Source of the DNA: Anaerotruncus sp.
GTDB lineage: Bacteria; Bacillota; Clostridia; Oscillospirales; Ruminococcaceae
NCBI GenBank assembly: GCA_021770005.1
Contig: JAETRV010000009.1
Span: 1 to 64,000 of the forward strand
Reading direction: 5' to 3'
Length of the DNA: 64,000 nucleotides
In this document: positions 25,572-33,817 of the stretch, piece after piece
Layout: each line of letters opens with the position of its first letter
How positions within the stretch are numbered: the stretch's first letter is position 1
Notes under the pieces: model-generated
Seen by the model: the letters and a program-made list of their open reading frames with translations, nothing else
Told to the model about the DNA's origin: nothing
Database searches by the model: none
Program-made: the position numbers and the translations under genes

Positions 25572-26230
25572 AAAAAATGATATGGAAAAAATCAATGTAT
25601 ATTTTGCTGAGTGCGTTGCTAGTCCTGTATTCAGCAACTTGTTCGGCATCTGCTTATGATGATAATGTGAAAGCAGAACCAACAGGAACAGTTTCTGTTG
25701 TAAACCGTACAAAAAGTATGAATATTGATATGGTAAGACAGATTGAAAAGGGTGTTTCTGTTGCTGTAAAAGATGAAAATGGCATTTATCATCCGGTCGA
25801 TTGTACAGTTATAGTAAGTGAATTTCCACAGGAAAGGAATGCTTTGCTTGATGGAAATCGCTACAAAATGGATGTTTCTGCTCAAAATATTAAAGTGAAG
25901 TCGAATAGTAAGGACTATAATCATGGGGATACAAATTGCTCTTTGTATCTTACTATGGAATGGAATGATGGACCAGGTACAGAAAATTCTATTGAACGCC
26001 TTAGTGGAAACATAAAGATGGTAAAAGGCACTTATTATGGCGGGCAGGTATACTGGGGAGCAGATGCGAACGATGTATATGATTATAAAAATTTAAGTAA
26101 TAGACAAAAATCGTTTGACTTCGATCCAGACTATGATAACTGGTCTCTTAGTGCAACTTACCGAGTAAACCTTAATGAAGAAGTGGGATATGATGCATAT
26201 GTTACTGTGACTCCTACCATTTTTGATTAA
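25568..26230 (+). CDS. Uncharacterised secreted beta-rich protein
   Basis: This 220-residue protein has a clear signal peptide ('MYILLSALLVLYSATCSASA', cleavage probably after ASA near residue 29). The mature part is rich in Asn, Asp, Tyr and short beta strands ('CSLYLTMEWND', 'GTYYGGQVYWGADANDVYDY', 'NWSLSATYRVNLNEEVGYDA') and ends in 'VTVTPTIFD'. Only one Cys remains after cleavage. The ATG at 25568 overlaps the upstream stop by 4 bases and follows AAAAGGAG. No family is recognised. The pattern of membrane protein plus small secreted protein is seen in some bacteriocin-like loci, but no further evidence supports that. Confidence 0.65.
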   Translation: MKKMIWKKSMYILLSALLVLYSATCSASAYDDNVKAEPTGTVSVVNRTKSMNIDMVRQIEKGVSVAVKDENGIYHPVDCTVIVSEFPQERNALLDGNRYKMDVSAQNIKVKSNSKDYNHGDTNCSLYLTMEWNDGPGTENSIERLSGNIKMVKGTYYGGQVYWGADANDVYDYKNLSNRQKSFDFDPDYDNWSLSATYRVNLNEEVGYDAYVTVTPTIFD

Positions 26231-26272
26231 ATGTTAATAGAAAGCGGATATTGGTCTATTTTTTCTACAAAA

Positions 26273-26303
26273 ATCACAGGGTGTTATTGTGACACCCTGT
26301 GAT
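26273..26303 (+). terminator. Hairpin between the second and third island genes
   Basis: ATCACAGGGTGT / ACACCCTGTGAT is a perfect 12-bp stem with a 7-base loop. It lies between the secreted protein gene and the third gene, without a strong U-tract (TCTGCGC). It is probably an attenuator or mRNA 3' end. Confidence 0.55.
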
Positions 26304-26329
26304 TCTGCGCATAAGGAGGAGAAATCGTA

Positions 26330-26869
26330 ATGAAAAAATAAATTCTGCTTGTTGGGAAATTATTGCTTTTGATTGTTGCGGTTTATCTGCTTACGTTTGC
26401 AAATTCGATATTGGGCTCTATCATAAATTATTTTTATGCCACCTATGAGCAATATTATACGGTTCTTTTCTTTTCAAGCCTCGCGCTCATCGCCCTGTTT
26501 AACATTAGCATCGGGGTGCTGCTCTGCTTTCTGGTACATAAGCTGCCGTTTTTCCGGACCGGTTACCGGGTATTGCCCCGCAAGCAGATCTTTTGGGTGA
26601 TCTTCGGACTGATACTCGGATTTTTTGCGCTTGGTACTAGGCTCGTAGACTTGCCTTATGGGGAGATGGATCTGATGCTTCGTGTTCCTCTGCGTTTTAT
26701 ATTTCAGCACCTTCCATGTGGGTGGGACGAAGTGGCCGCCGTCCCATGGATAGGAAGGTTTTTGCCTCATGAGGGGACCTGCCTGTCCTGCATCGGCGTT
26801 TTCATCGGCTACGAGCTTTTTTCTCTATCCGCAGTCAAGCGGATGCAATCCCAGAAAGTGCAAGGATAA
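26330..26869 (+). pseudogene. Membrane protein gene with stop at codon 4 (nonsense)
   Basis: A strong ribosome binding site (AAGGAGGAG) is followed by ATG AAA AAA TAA and then, in the same frame, an open run of 176 codons beginning ILLVGKLLLLIVAVYLL. The intended product was thus a roughly 179-residue protein, and one AAA-to-TAA change at codon 4 interrupts it. Without the stop it would have four hydrophobic segments ('LLLLIVAVYLLTFANSILGS', 'VLFFSSLALIALFNISIGVL', 'IFWVIFGLILGFFALG', 'LSCIGVFIGYELFSLSA'). Restart at the TTG at 26363 is possible but lacks a ribosome binding site. GC content rises in its 3' part. No family is recognised. Confidence 0.7.
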
Positions 26870-27114
26870 GGCTGCAATGTTTTTAGGAGAGGTTCCTTTG
26901 GATAATACCATCATACCAAAAGGAAAAGCGCTGTTGGGCAGGATTCCCCGTCCAGCGGCGTTTTTGGCGGTTTGTACGGGGAATGAAAAAGTCCTCATAA
27001 AAAAGAAAAACCCCCTTGGAAATCCTGCTTTAAAAACGCGAAACAGATTCTCAGGGATACTTCTTTGTGTCCGGGGCCAAAACAGTGGCGTCGGATTTTT
27101 CTTGAACTTTCAGG
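26870..27114. other. Convergent gap, no feature seen
   Basis: About 245 bases lie between the nonsense-interrupted membrane gene (plus) and the kinase-like gene (minus). An A-rich tract with AAAAACCCCC occurs near 27000-27015, but no convincing hairpin or gene; the 26769 ORF is a shadow. Confidence 0.4.
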
Positions 27115-28266
27115 TCAGCGGAGAGGGCATTGGACACTGTCGGCAAATGCGACATGGACGGTGGAAAATTGGTCGGAGAGATATTCGGATGAGCTGCATT
27201 CCACAGCAGGCATCCCTTTGATGCGGTGCAGCAGGATCGTGAAGGTGACGGTGGTGCCCTCCCCCGGCTGGGAGGAGAGGGTCACAGCTCCTCCGAGCAT
27301 CCCGATCGCAAGCCTTGCAAGTGGAAGCCCCAGTCCATTCCCCGAGAACGGGTGGTCTCCATGTCGGTAGGAGAAATAAGGTTCGAACACTTTGGGGAGG
27401 ATATTCTCTGGGATGCCTAGGCCGCGGTCCGAAATCGAGAAAAGCAGCCGTTGGCCAGCCCGCCGTACCCGCACACGCACCTGGTTGCCCTCACGGGTGA
27501 ACCGGGAACAGTTGGAGAGAATCTGGAGCAGTGCAATCGAAAGACGGTTGGTATCACAGGAGGCGAGTAATGGACCATCCGGAATATCGTATTCAAGGGG
27601 GATGTCATTGCTTTCGAGTACCACCGAAACCGCTCCGAGCAGCTCCCGCAGATATTGAAAAAGGTCTACCGGGCGCGGTGAAAGCGGAGCAACGGCATTG
27701 AACATGCAGGTATAGTCGAAGATCATCCCGCAGCTGCGCAGCAGCTGGAACGCATTTTGGTTGATGGATTCGAGATAGGGTGCGCCCGCTTCGATACAGT
27801 CGCTTCCGGCGGAAGCGCAGACATGCATTAGCCCATGGAGCGAAGCAAAAATATTGCTCAACGGCAACCGGTACTGGCTCGAGAAGCTTGAAAGGACCCG
27901 GTTTGCGCCTTGGGGGTGCAGACCGGTCCCACTGGGGGAGGTGAAAATTGGCTGTACCAGATAACGGGAAGGATCGCCGGGAGAAAGCGCGGAAAGCCGT
28001 ACCGCATTCTCTGAGAGCATCCCGCCCGGGTTCAGGCTGACAAAAAAGCCACGCGCGGCAATCTCCTTTTTGACCTCGTCCGGGGCGTGGCCATTTAGAA
28101 GAAGCTGCACTCCATCAGGGAGTGCGAGACAGGGCATCGCCTGTACTGCGGCGTCGCTTGCCCAGAGGGGCACGAATGAACCGTCTGTAATGACGGCGGG
28201 GATATTAGCGGACTGAAACATGCTGGTGATTTGTTGGAAGAACAGGTCGTCCTGCTGCTGCTTCAT
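27115..28266 (-). CDS. Histidine-kinase-like protein lacking the phospho-acceptor His
   Basis: The 383-residue soluble protein has an N-terminal sensor-like half (PAS-like 'PAVITDGSFVPLWASDAAV'), a dimerisation-helix-like segment, and a C-terminal HATPase domain. The ATPase boxes are good: N-box 'LLQILSNCSRFTREG', G1 'SDRGLGIPE', F 'VFEPYFSY', G2 'GNGLGLPLAR'. Where kinases read H-E-L-R-T-P-L it reads S-Q-Y-R-L-P-L (residues 130-136), so the phosphorylatable His is Ser. No membrane segment and no response regulator gene are adjacent. It may bind ATP and signal without autophosphorylation, or be an anti-sigma-like or pseudo-kinase regulator (inference). Confidence 0.75.
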   Translation of the reverse strand: MKQQQDDLFFQQITSMFQSANIPAVITDGSFVPLWASDAAVQAMPCLALPDGVQLLLNGHAPDEVKKEIAARGFFVSLNPGGMLSENAVRLSALSPGDPSRYLVQPIFTSPSGTGLHPQGANRVLSSFSSQYRLPLSNIFASLHGLMHVCASAGSDCIEAGAPYLESINQNAFQLLRSCGMIFDYTCMFNAVAPLSPRPVDLFQYLRELLGAVSVVLESNDIPLEYDIPDGPLLASCDTNRLSIALLQILSNCSRFTREGNQVRVRVRRAGQRLLFSISDRGLGIPENILPKVFEPYFSYRHGDHPFSGNGLGLPLARLAIGMLGGAVTLSSQPGEGTTVTFTILLHRIKGMPAVECSSSEYLSDQFSTVHVAFADSVQCPLR

Positions 28267-28368
28267 GTAATATTCCTTTCCGTGTCGGGGGTCTTTTGTT
28301 ATCTTCTCATTCCCTCATGGGGATATACAGGAGATTTTTGGTATCGAACGATATTCGACGAATTCCGA

Positions 28369-28398
28369 CAAATCAATTATAGTCAAATCAATTATAGT
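28369..28398. repeat. Tandem 15-bp repeat upstream of gap
   Basis: CAAATCAATTATAGT is repeated exactly twice in tandem in the spacer between the kinase-like gene and gap. It could be a regulator site or a slippage product. Confidence 0.5.
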
Positions 28399-28489
28399 AT
28401 ATTACTTGGTGGTTTTCAATAAAAACCCTTGCATAAAGCATGCAGGTTTGAAGAAAATAAAAAAAATCGTTTAAACTTTGACAAAGATA

Positions 28490-28518
28490 TTGTAGTTTTT
28501 CAGGAATTGGTATAGAAT
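28490..28518 (+). promoter_or_regulatory. Possible gap promoter
   Basis: TTGTAG (28490-28495), 17 bases and TAGAAT (28513-28518) are placed 33 bases before the gap start. A perfect TTGACA at 28478 has no -10 at the right distance. Confidence 0.35.
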
Positions 28519-28520
28519 AG

Positions 28521-29564
<1,044 letters not shown>

Positions 29565-29587
29565 GCAACGGCTGATTCCGTTAACAG

Positions 29588-29630
29588 AAAAAACCCGCTG
29601 CACATGTTTAATGTGCAGCGGGTTTTGTGC
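29588..29630 (+). terminator. Terminator after gap
   Basis: AACCCGCTGCACAT-GTTTA-ATGTGCAGCGGGTT is a 14-bp perfect stem followed by TTGTGCG and preceded by AAAAA. Confidence 0.9.
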
Positions 29631-29689
29631 GTTCTGATAGAGATGATCGGAAAATCAGCGGAAAAAAGGGGATTTCAAATTGCTTGCTA

Positions 29690-29718
29690 TTGAGAAACGA
29701 AAGCTATTATGCTACAAT
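29690..29718 (+). promoter_or_regulatory. Original ychF promoter, now cut off from ychF
   Basis: TTGAGA (29690-29695), 17 bases and TACAAT (29713-29718) lie 49 bases ahead of the ychF 5' remnant at 29767. By position this is the host promoter of ychF. The inserted element now lies between it and the intact ychF at 53971, so it reads into the element. Confidence 0.6.
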
Positions 29719-29743
29719 GAGCCATGTTAAGTTGGTTTACTGC

Positions 29744-29783
29744 AAAATCAGGAGGTATTGGAAGTTATGAAATTAGGAATTGT
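29744..29783 (+). repeat. Left attachment site (attL)
   Basis: AAAATCAGGAGGTAT, an 8-base spacer, then ATGAAATTAGGAATTGT. The same two blocks with the same 8-base spacing (different spacer bases) occur at 53948-53987 directly after the integrase. The blocks are the ribosome binding site and first codons of ychF. The 17-base coding block is the probable crossover region. Confidence 0.85.
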
Positions 29784-29814
29784 AGGTTTATGCCGATTTC
29801 ATTTATTCGCTTAA
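29767..29814 (+). pseudogene. ychF: 5' remnant of ychF (8 codons) at the left element end
   Basis: ATG AAA TTA GGA ATT GTA GGT TTA encodes MKLGIVGL, identical to the YchF N-terminus at 53971, then departs into element sequence (CRFHLFA, stop). It still has a good AGGAGG site and the host promoter, so it may be translated to a 15-residue peptide. It marks where the element joined. Confidence 0.8.
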
Positions 29815-29910
29815 ATCCTCATGAAATGTCACAAAGCCTGATAGCTCAACGGGTGCGGGACTTGACTGCTTCATGTACTCTCATGTTTCAATATGAACTG
29901 CCATGCAAAA

Positions 29911-29932
29911 ATGTGGCGAAAATGTGGCGGAC
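29911..29932 (+). repeat. Left arm-type repeats (tandem 11-mers)
   Basis: ATGTGGCGAAA followed directly by ATGTGGCGGAC, 128 bases inside attL. Two nearly identical 11-mers occur at the right end (53898-53919) in the same orientation. They are candidate binding sites for the integrase N-terminal domain. Confidence 0.65.
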
Positions 29933-29975
29933 GCTCTGCCGCAGGAGGAACCCTGCAACAAAATCTGTAAAACAT

Positions 29976-30013
29976 AAAGCACCGGGTATCCACATTGGAA
30001 TACCCGGTGCTTT
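29976..30013 (-). terminator. Terminator of the Rpn nuclease gene
   Basis: An AAAGCACCGGGTAT / ATACCCGGTGCTTT 14-bp stem lies just after the minus-strand stop at 30023. The element end between 29815 and 29975 holds the arm repeats but no gene. Confidence 0.8.
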
Positions 30014-30022
30014 ATATTTAGT

Positions 30023-30910
30023 TCATAGCAATATGCTCTCCAGGTCTTCAAGGGTCAACCCTGTAGCTGCCACAATTTGATCATGGGACATACCCATAGC
30101 CAAAAGGTTTTTGGCTATCGTGAGAATGCCTTGACGCCTACCCCTATCTTCGGCAGTTGCCAAGTCAGATTGGAGGTCGGTCTGGTACATCCTACGGCTG
30201 CGAAACACAGCCCGTTCCCGTTCGTCCTGGCTAATGCTCATTAAACGGCTCCCGGCCATTTGCAACACCTCCTTTGATGCTATGACCTCGTTTACTGTTT
30301 CACGGTATGTTGGTTCGCTGGCGTACTGGAAGAATACCGCCCATTTCTCCAGGTCTGTCATATCATCGACAGACTTCTTCATGATCTCTTGGAGCTTGCT
30401 CAACTCTACATATACAACATGAATAGCGTCTGACAATAATTCATTGTCCTCGTCATGCCGCAGAGAGTAAGAATTGACATACCCTAACCGTTCTGGAAAC
30501 ACCGTGTAGGAGCAGAATGTTACCTGATATGTCCGGGCTAGTTTATCGTATCTCCGTAGTCCCTTGGAAGGCTGGGAAGAATGAAGATCGCATAGATAGT
30601 ATATGCTCTTGCCTTTTAGATTCTGGTACTGACCGTCAGAATCCTCTTGGATACGGCTGGCCTGCATCTCTAAATCGACCTGGGAACCATCATCAATGCG
30701 ACAATTCACATCAAGCCTTTCCGCTTTCTCGTGGGTATCTTCGGGAGGTATTTCGCTGTTGCGGACCTCTACATCAATCACAGGATGTTTGATGACAGAT
30801 GAAATCAGATCTTTCAGAATCGGTTTAGATTCTTCGGGCGATAAAATCAGCTTGAATACCCGGTCATCGGACGGCGGTAGTATATCCGCATCCATTGGCA
30901 GCAGTCCCAT
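30023..30910 (-). CDS. Rpn family recombination-promoting nuclease / PD-(D/E)XK nuclease family protein
   Basis: This is a 295-residue protein of the Rpn / PDDEXK_2 family. 'PPSDDRVFKLILSPEESKPI' starts the nuclease domain; 'ERLDVNCRIDDGSQVDLEMQ' carries the catalytic Asp and Glu-x-Gln core; 'GRRQGILTIAKNLLAMGMSH' and 'DQIVAATGLTLEDLESIL' form the C-terminal tail typical of the family. Such proteins nick DNA and promote recombination, and many are mobile-element passengers or anti-phage factors. I place the start at ATG 30910; a TTG at 30928 is also possible and the ribosome binding site is weak (GGGGTG). It has its own terminator. Confidence 0.85.
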   Translation of the reverse strand: MGLLPMDADILPPSDDRVFKLILSPEESKPILKDLISSVIKHPVIDVEVRNSEIPPEDTHEKAERLDVNCRIDDGSQVDLEMQASRIQEDSDGQYQNLKGKSIYYLCDLHSSQPSKGLRRYDKLARTYQVTFCSYTVFPERLGYVNSYSLRHDEDNELLSDAIHVVYVELSKLQEIMKKSVDDMTDLEKWAVFFQYASEPTYRETVNEVIASKEVLQMAGSRLMSISQDERERAVFRSRRMYQTDLQSDLATAEDRGRRQGILTIAKNLLAMGMSHDQIVAATGLTLEDLESILL

Positions 30911-31065
30911 AAAGCAACACCCCAACAAACTTTTTTCATTATCAGTATATCACAGATCAAGCCATATTTCCACTACAATTTCCGATAACCCTTTCTCTTC
31001 TCCGTGTAATGTGTCGTATGAGCCATACCCGCAACGATATATTATCAAGATAGATGATACCTAGG

Positions 31066-31105
31066 AACCGCTCTGTGCCTTGAATGGCACGGGGCGGTTT
31101 ACTTT
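31066..31105 (+). terminator. Hairpin in the spacer before the second Rpn-like gene
   Basis: An AACCGCtCTGTGCC / GGCACGGgGCGGTT stem with a 6-base loop is followed by TACTTTATC. It lies in the 340-base gap between divergent genes; no gene is seen in the gap. It may end an ancestral transcript. Confidence 0.5.
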
Positions 31106-31253
31106 ATCATGAAAAGAGGTGAAATCCTAAAGGTATGCTGAATTGCGCAAATTATCATCAGGAAGGGAGAGCAAAACACTCAGGACATGAACAAAAGTAT
31201 TTGACGAAATCCGCACTATATGCTACAGTTTGTTTTGAAAGGGCAGTGATGGT

Positions 31254-31907
31254 ATGGATATTACAGAAACCAGTATCGTCCATAATGACATTCTACAGCA
31301 AATCAAACATCTACGATTGATGGATGATGTGTTAATGTTCAAGTGCTTTAAGGATAATCCAGAGTGTACGGAATTGCTCTTGCAGCTAATCATTAAAAAA
31401 TCATCCTTTCGGGTAGACCAGGTAAACGCCATGTGGCATGGGTCTTCTGCTGGGCTTGCTATATTAGCGGCAAACAGTGGTGGATGGCGTTATAAGATCA
31501 GGGTATTTCGGGACGATACAGCGGATAGAAAGCAGAAAAAAGGAACCGAACTCTTTCAATCAGAATTTTCGGCGGCTCAGACAGGTATAGATCAGAACAT
31601 AGCAGGACATTACGCCATATACATGATCGAACATGGCGCTGTGCGTAAACCTATTGACCATTCGGGGATTCTGATTGACGGAATGGGTGAAAACGGCTGG
31701 TGTGGCTTTGGTGTCAATACATTCTATGTAAATTGTGACCGCAAAAACAGAAGCCCGCTCGGCAAACTGGTGTATGACTTTTCCTGTACCGACCCATCCT
31801 ATATGAACTATCCACTATTGGCGGATAGGGTACGCTATTTCAAGGAAAATAGGCAAGGGGTTCGGGATATATGCGAGATGCTGGAGCAGAAAAAACAAAG
31901 AACATAA
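31254..31907 (+). CDS. Rpn/PD-(D/E)XK-family protein with degenerate catalytic core
   Basis: This 217-residue protein has both ends of the Rpn/transposase-nuclease family: 'LMDDVLMFKCFKDNPECTEL' near the N-terminus and 'GKLVYDFSCTDPSYMNYPLL', 'ADRVRYFKENRQGVRDICEM' at the C-terminus. In relatives the middle carries Asp and 'YDIEVQ'-like catalytic residues; here the matching segment reads 'GWRYKIRVFRDD', so the catalytic Glu and Gln are replaced. It is probably an inactive nuclease or a protein with another role. It is preceded by a GAAAGG-type site, with a terminator behind it. Confidence 0.7.
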   Translation: MDITETSIVHNDILQQIKHLRLMDDVLMFKCFKDNPECTELLLQLIIKKSSFRVDQVNAMWHGSSAGLAILAANSGGWRYKIRVFRDDTADRKQKKGTELFQSEFSAAQTGIDQNIAGHYAIYMIEHGAVRKPIDHSGILIDGMGENGWCGFGVNTFYVNCDRKNRSPLGKLVYDFSCTDPSYMNYPLLADRVRYFKENRQGVRDICEMLEQKKQRT

Positions 31908-31915
31908 AATTGCGA

Positions 31916-31955
31916 AGCACCCAAGGATGAATGACCTTGGGTGCTATCTTTATGT
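31916..31955 (+). terminator. Terminator after the degenerate Rpn-like gene
   Basis: An AGCACCCAAGG / CCTTGGGTGCT 11-bp stem with an 8-base loop is followed by ATCTTTATG. Confidence 0.8.
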
Positions 31956-32077
31956 TGAGTATGAAAAGTCCCATAACAAATTTGTATTTGTATGCTGGCA
32001 GCATACCTTGAGAAGCAACATCCCCTTTATACTGGGTATCAGAAAAATTTACAGGCAGAACGAAATGGAGGAGTTTT

Positions 32078-32260
32078 ATGTTTGAGAAAGAAAAATTTGA
32101 GATTCCGCTTACCAGCCCTATGCTGTACGACAGGCTGCATACACTCTCAGCCGAATACTCGGTGTCCGTTGAGCAGCTTGTCAATCTGGCGGTGCAGCGG
32201 CTGGTGGACGATGTTGACTTTGTAAGAAGTCTCCGAACAGGAACAGCGGGAGGGGCGTAG
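32078..32260 (+). CDS. Small ribbon-helix-helix-like protein
   Basis: The 60-residue protein has a beta strand then two helices ('SPMLYDRLHTLSAEYSVSVE', 'QLVNLAVQRLVDDVDFVRSL'), the pattern of Arc/MetJ-like or CopG-like DNA-binding proteins that act as small repressors. It has a strong ribosome binding site (GGAGGAG) 6 bases before ATG. It ends 4 bases from the stop of the convergent XRE regulator. No toxin partner is seen. Fold assignment is by pattern only. Confidence 0.6.
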   Translation: MFEKEKFEIPLTSPMLYDRLHTLSAEYSVSVEQLVNLAVQRLVDDVDFVRSLRTGTAGGA

Positions 32261-32264
32261 TCCG

Positions 32265-32600
32265 CTACGCTCCCTCCCCTCCAAAATATGCGAAAATCGT
32301 CCGCAATACGTTGATCGCCATTTGCTTACGCTCCAATGGCTGTTGGTCTACAATCTGCTTAAACTGCTCCATGATGTTGGTATCGTTGTCGGACACGGAA
32401 TCGGCCAGCAGATAATCCACGGTAACGCCAAGTCTGTTGACCAGCCGCACCAGCGTATCCAATGTCAAACTCCGCTCCCCACGTTCGATAGCCCCCATAT
32501 AGGTGTCCGATATTTCAACGGCCTCCGCAAGCTGGGCCTGTGTGAGATTCAGCCGCAGCCGTTCTTCTCTGATCCGTTCGCCCAACCTCTTATAGTCCAT
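32265..32600 (-). CDS. XRE-family helix-turn-helix regulator
   Basis: The 111-residue protein has an N-terminal HTH_3 domain ('LGERIREERLRLNLTQAQLA', 'EAVEISDTYMGAIERGERSL') and a short C-terminal tail. It is the type of repressor that controls element genes, and matches the second XRE protein at 46756 in length and layout, with the shared 'VDYLL' after the HTH. It is divergent from the 32774 gene, whose promoter lies in the shared spacer and is a likely target. Confidence 0.88.
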   Translation of the reverse strand: MDYKRLGERIREERLRLNLTQAQLAEAVEISDTYMGAIERGERSLTLDTLVRLVNRLGVTVDYLLADSVSDNDTNIMEQFKQIVDQQPLERKQMAINVLRTIFAYFGGEGA

Positions 32601-32773
32601 GTGTTCACCCCCTGCTTATTCTACCCAAGTGAGCGGCTAGCAAGAAACATCTAATAGGGGTATATATATTGACTAATAGGGGTTTTCATGATAACATGAT
32701 GTGGTATCATTCACTTCAAGGCAAAGATTCCGGGCTTTCCCTGGTGATATTTTGCGGAAAGGAAGAACCACAA

Positions 32774-33148
32774 ATGTCCAGAGTTTGTAGGACGGCGAAA
32801 GAGTTCGCCGAGGCTGTAAAAAATAATGAGGAATACATCACAATCGAGGGCGACTTAAAAAACGGCGTTTTGCGTATAAAGGCTACCGGAAAGGTTGCAT
32901 GGGGAGTATGCGTTGCGTCATTAGCGGTGGCTATAGCTGCGGTTGCCGTGGCTCCGGTTGGGGGTGGTGCTCCGGCTGGTGCTGGCCTTGTAATGGCTAC
33001 ACCAGCGGCAGCTACGTTAGGAGCCGCAGTTATTCCAGCCATTGCGATAGGCGTTTGCGCTGGGGGTGTTGGTGTGCTGAATACGTTGAGGGATAAGTAC
33101 AAAATCGTGGAAAAGACCGATACATATATAACCCTCAAGCGCAAATAA
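32774..33148 (+). CDS. Small protein with Gly/Ala-rich hydrophobic core
   Basis: The 124-residue protein has an N-terminal charged region ('CRTAKEFAEAVKNNEEYITI'), a long hydrophobic, Gly/Ala/Pro-rich stretch of about 65 residues (two probable membrane segments around 'VAPVGGGAPAGAGLV') and a charged C-terminus ('DKYKIVEKTDTYITLKRK'). ATG 32774 is chosen over the track start because of AAAGGAAG just upstream. Such proteins are common next to others in clostridial elements, but I know no function. It may insert into membranes. Confidence 0.6.
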   Translation: MSRVCRTAKEFAEAVKNNEEYITIEGDLKNGVLRIKATGKVAWGVCVASLAVAIAAVAVAPVGGGAPAGAGLVMATPAAATLGAAVIPAIAIGVCAGGVGVLNTLRDKYKIVEKTDTYITLKRK

Positions 33149-33187
33149 ATCACTTCAACACTGACGAAAAATTGGGAGGTCATAGTT

Positions 33188-33466
33188 ATGGGCGGCGAAA
33201 AAGCGATGGCAGTTCTTGCAATCATCCAACAGTTAATACCGGAGGCTAAGAAAATTTCTAGAATCCACGGGTTTGTTCACAAGCGGGTCGAAGCGGAAAT
33301 TAATGGCATACGAGGATTCCTGGTTTGGGATTTTATTGTTTACAATGAGATCACATTTGACGATGCAGAGGGCAATATCATGTCGTTCTTTACCTCTGCA
33401 TCTGACGATAAAACCGAAGCCGAGTGGAATCGACTTGTGGAGAAATACGGGGTCAATACGGACTGA
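33188..33466 (+). CDS. Hypothetical protein, 92 residues
   Basis: This soluble protein starts at ATG 33188 after GGGAGGTC. It has an N-terminal helix ('AMAVLAIIQQLIPEAKKISR') and mixed strands ('VEAEINGIRGFLVWDFIVYN', 'ITFDDAEGNIMSFFTS'). It follows the membrane-type protein by 39 bases and precedes the 33491 gene by 24 bases, so the run is probably an operon. No family is recognised. Confidence 0.6.
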   Translation: MGGEKAMAVLAIIQQLIPEAKKISRIHGFVHKRVEAEINGIRGFLVWDFIVYNEITFDDAEGNIMSFFTSASDDKTEAEWNRLVEKYGVNTD

Positions 33467-33490
33467 TACGATTGGAAGAGTGGAGTGTCC

Positions 33491-33808
33491 ATGTTCAAAA
33501 AGAGGTTAAAGAAAATTCCTGCTGATCTGGTGTCCTACATCCAGATTGAAACTGAAGCCATCAAGGATGCCAACGACAAAATGATGATCTCCTCCTACTG
33601 CCTTGGCAAACTGGAGTTGGTCAACTGGTATCTCGAACTTCTGGAGACTGGCTCTGAGAAGTACATCGTCCCGCAGAGCAAGGCGCACTTAGAGACAGTT
33701 AGAGATCAACTCTTGGCCTGCCATAAGGCGATTATGGCGGCAAAAATAATGAAACCTGGGGATCGTCCACTGCTGGACATCAAATACCCCAAAGGATACG
33801 AAGGATAG
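33491..33808 (+). CDS. Hypothetical protein, 105 residues
   Basis: Mostly helical soluble protein ('IPADLVSYIQIETEAIKDAN', 'LGKLELVNWYLELLETGSEK', 'LETVRDQLLACHKAIMAAKI'). The start could be ATG 33491 or GTG 33485; GGAAGAG precedes both. It is followed 9 bases later by the lipoprotein gene, in the same probable operon. No family is recognised. Confidence 0.6.
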   Translation: MFKKRLKKIPADLVSYIQIETEAIKDANDKMMISSYCLGKLELVNWYLELLETGSEKYIVPQSKAHLETVRDQLLACHKAIMAAKIMKPGDRPLLDIKYPKGYEG

Positions 33809-33817
33809 GTGATTTTG

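Noticed and set aside
26769-27221. 150-residue ORF between the membrane gene and the kinase-like gene
   Set aside because: It overlaps the end of the membrane gene in another frame and the 3' end of the kinase gene antisense, with no start signal.
28478-28483. Perfect TTGACA upstream of gap
   Set aside because: No acceptable -10 lies 16-18 bases downstream; the TTGTAG/TAGAAT pair is better spaced for the gap start.
29836-29870. GATAGCTCAACGGGT resembles a tRNA D-arm at the left end of the element
   Set aside because: No acceptor stem, anticodon arm or GGTTCAA-type T-arm can be paired with it; the insertion target is clearly ychF.
29724-30080. 118-residue ORF at the left element junction
   Set aside because: It spans attL, the arm repeats and the terminator of the Rpn gene, and has no recognisable protein pattern.
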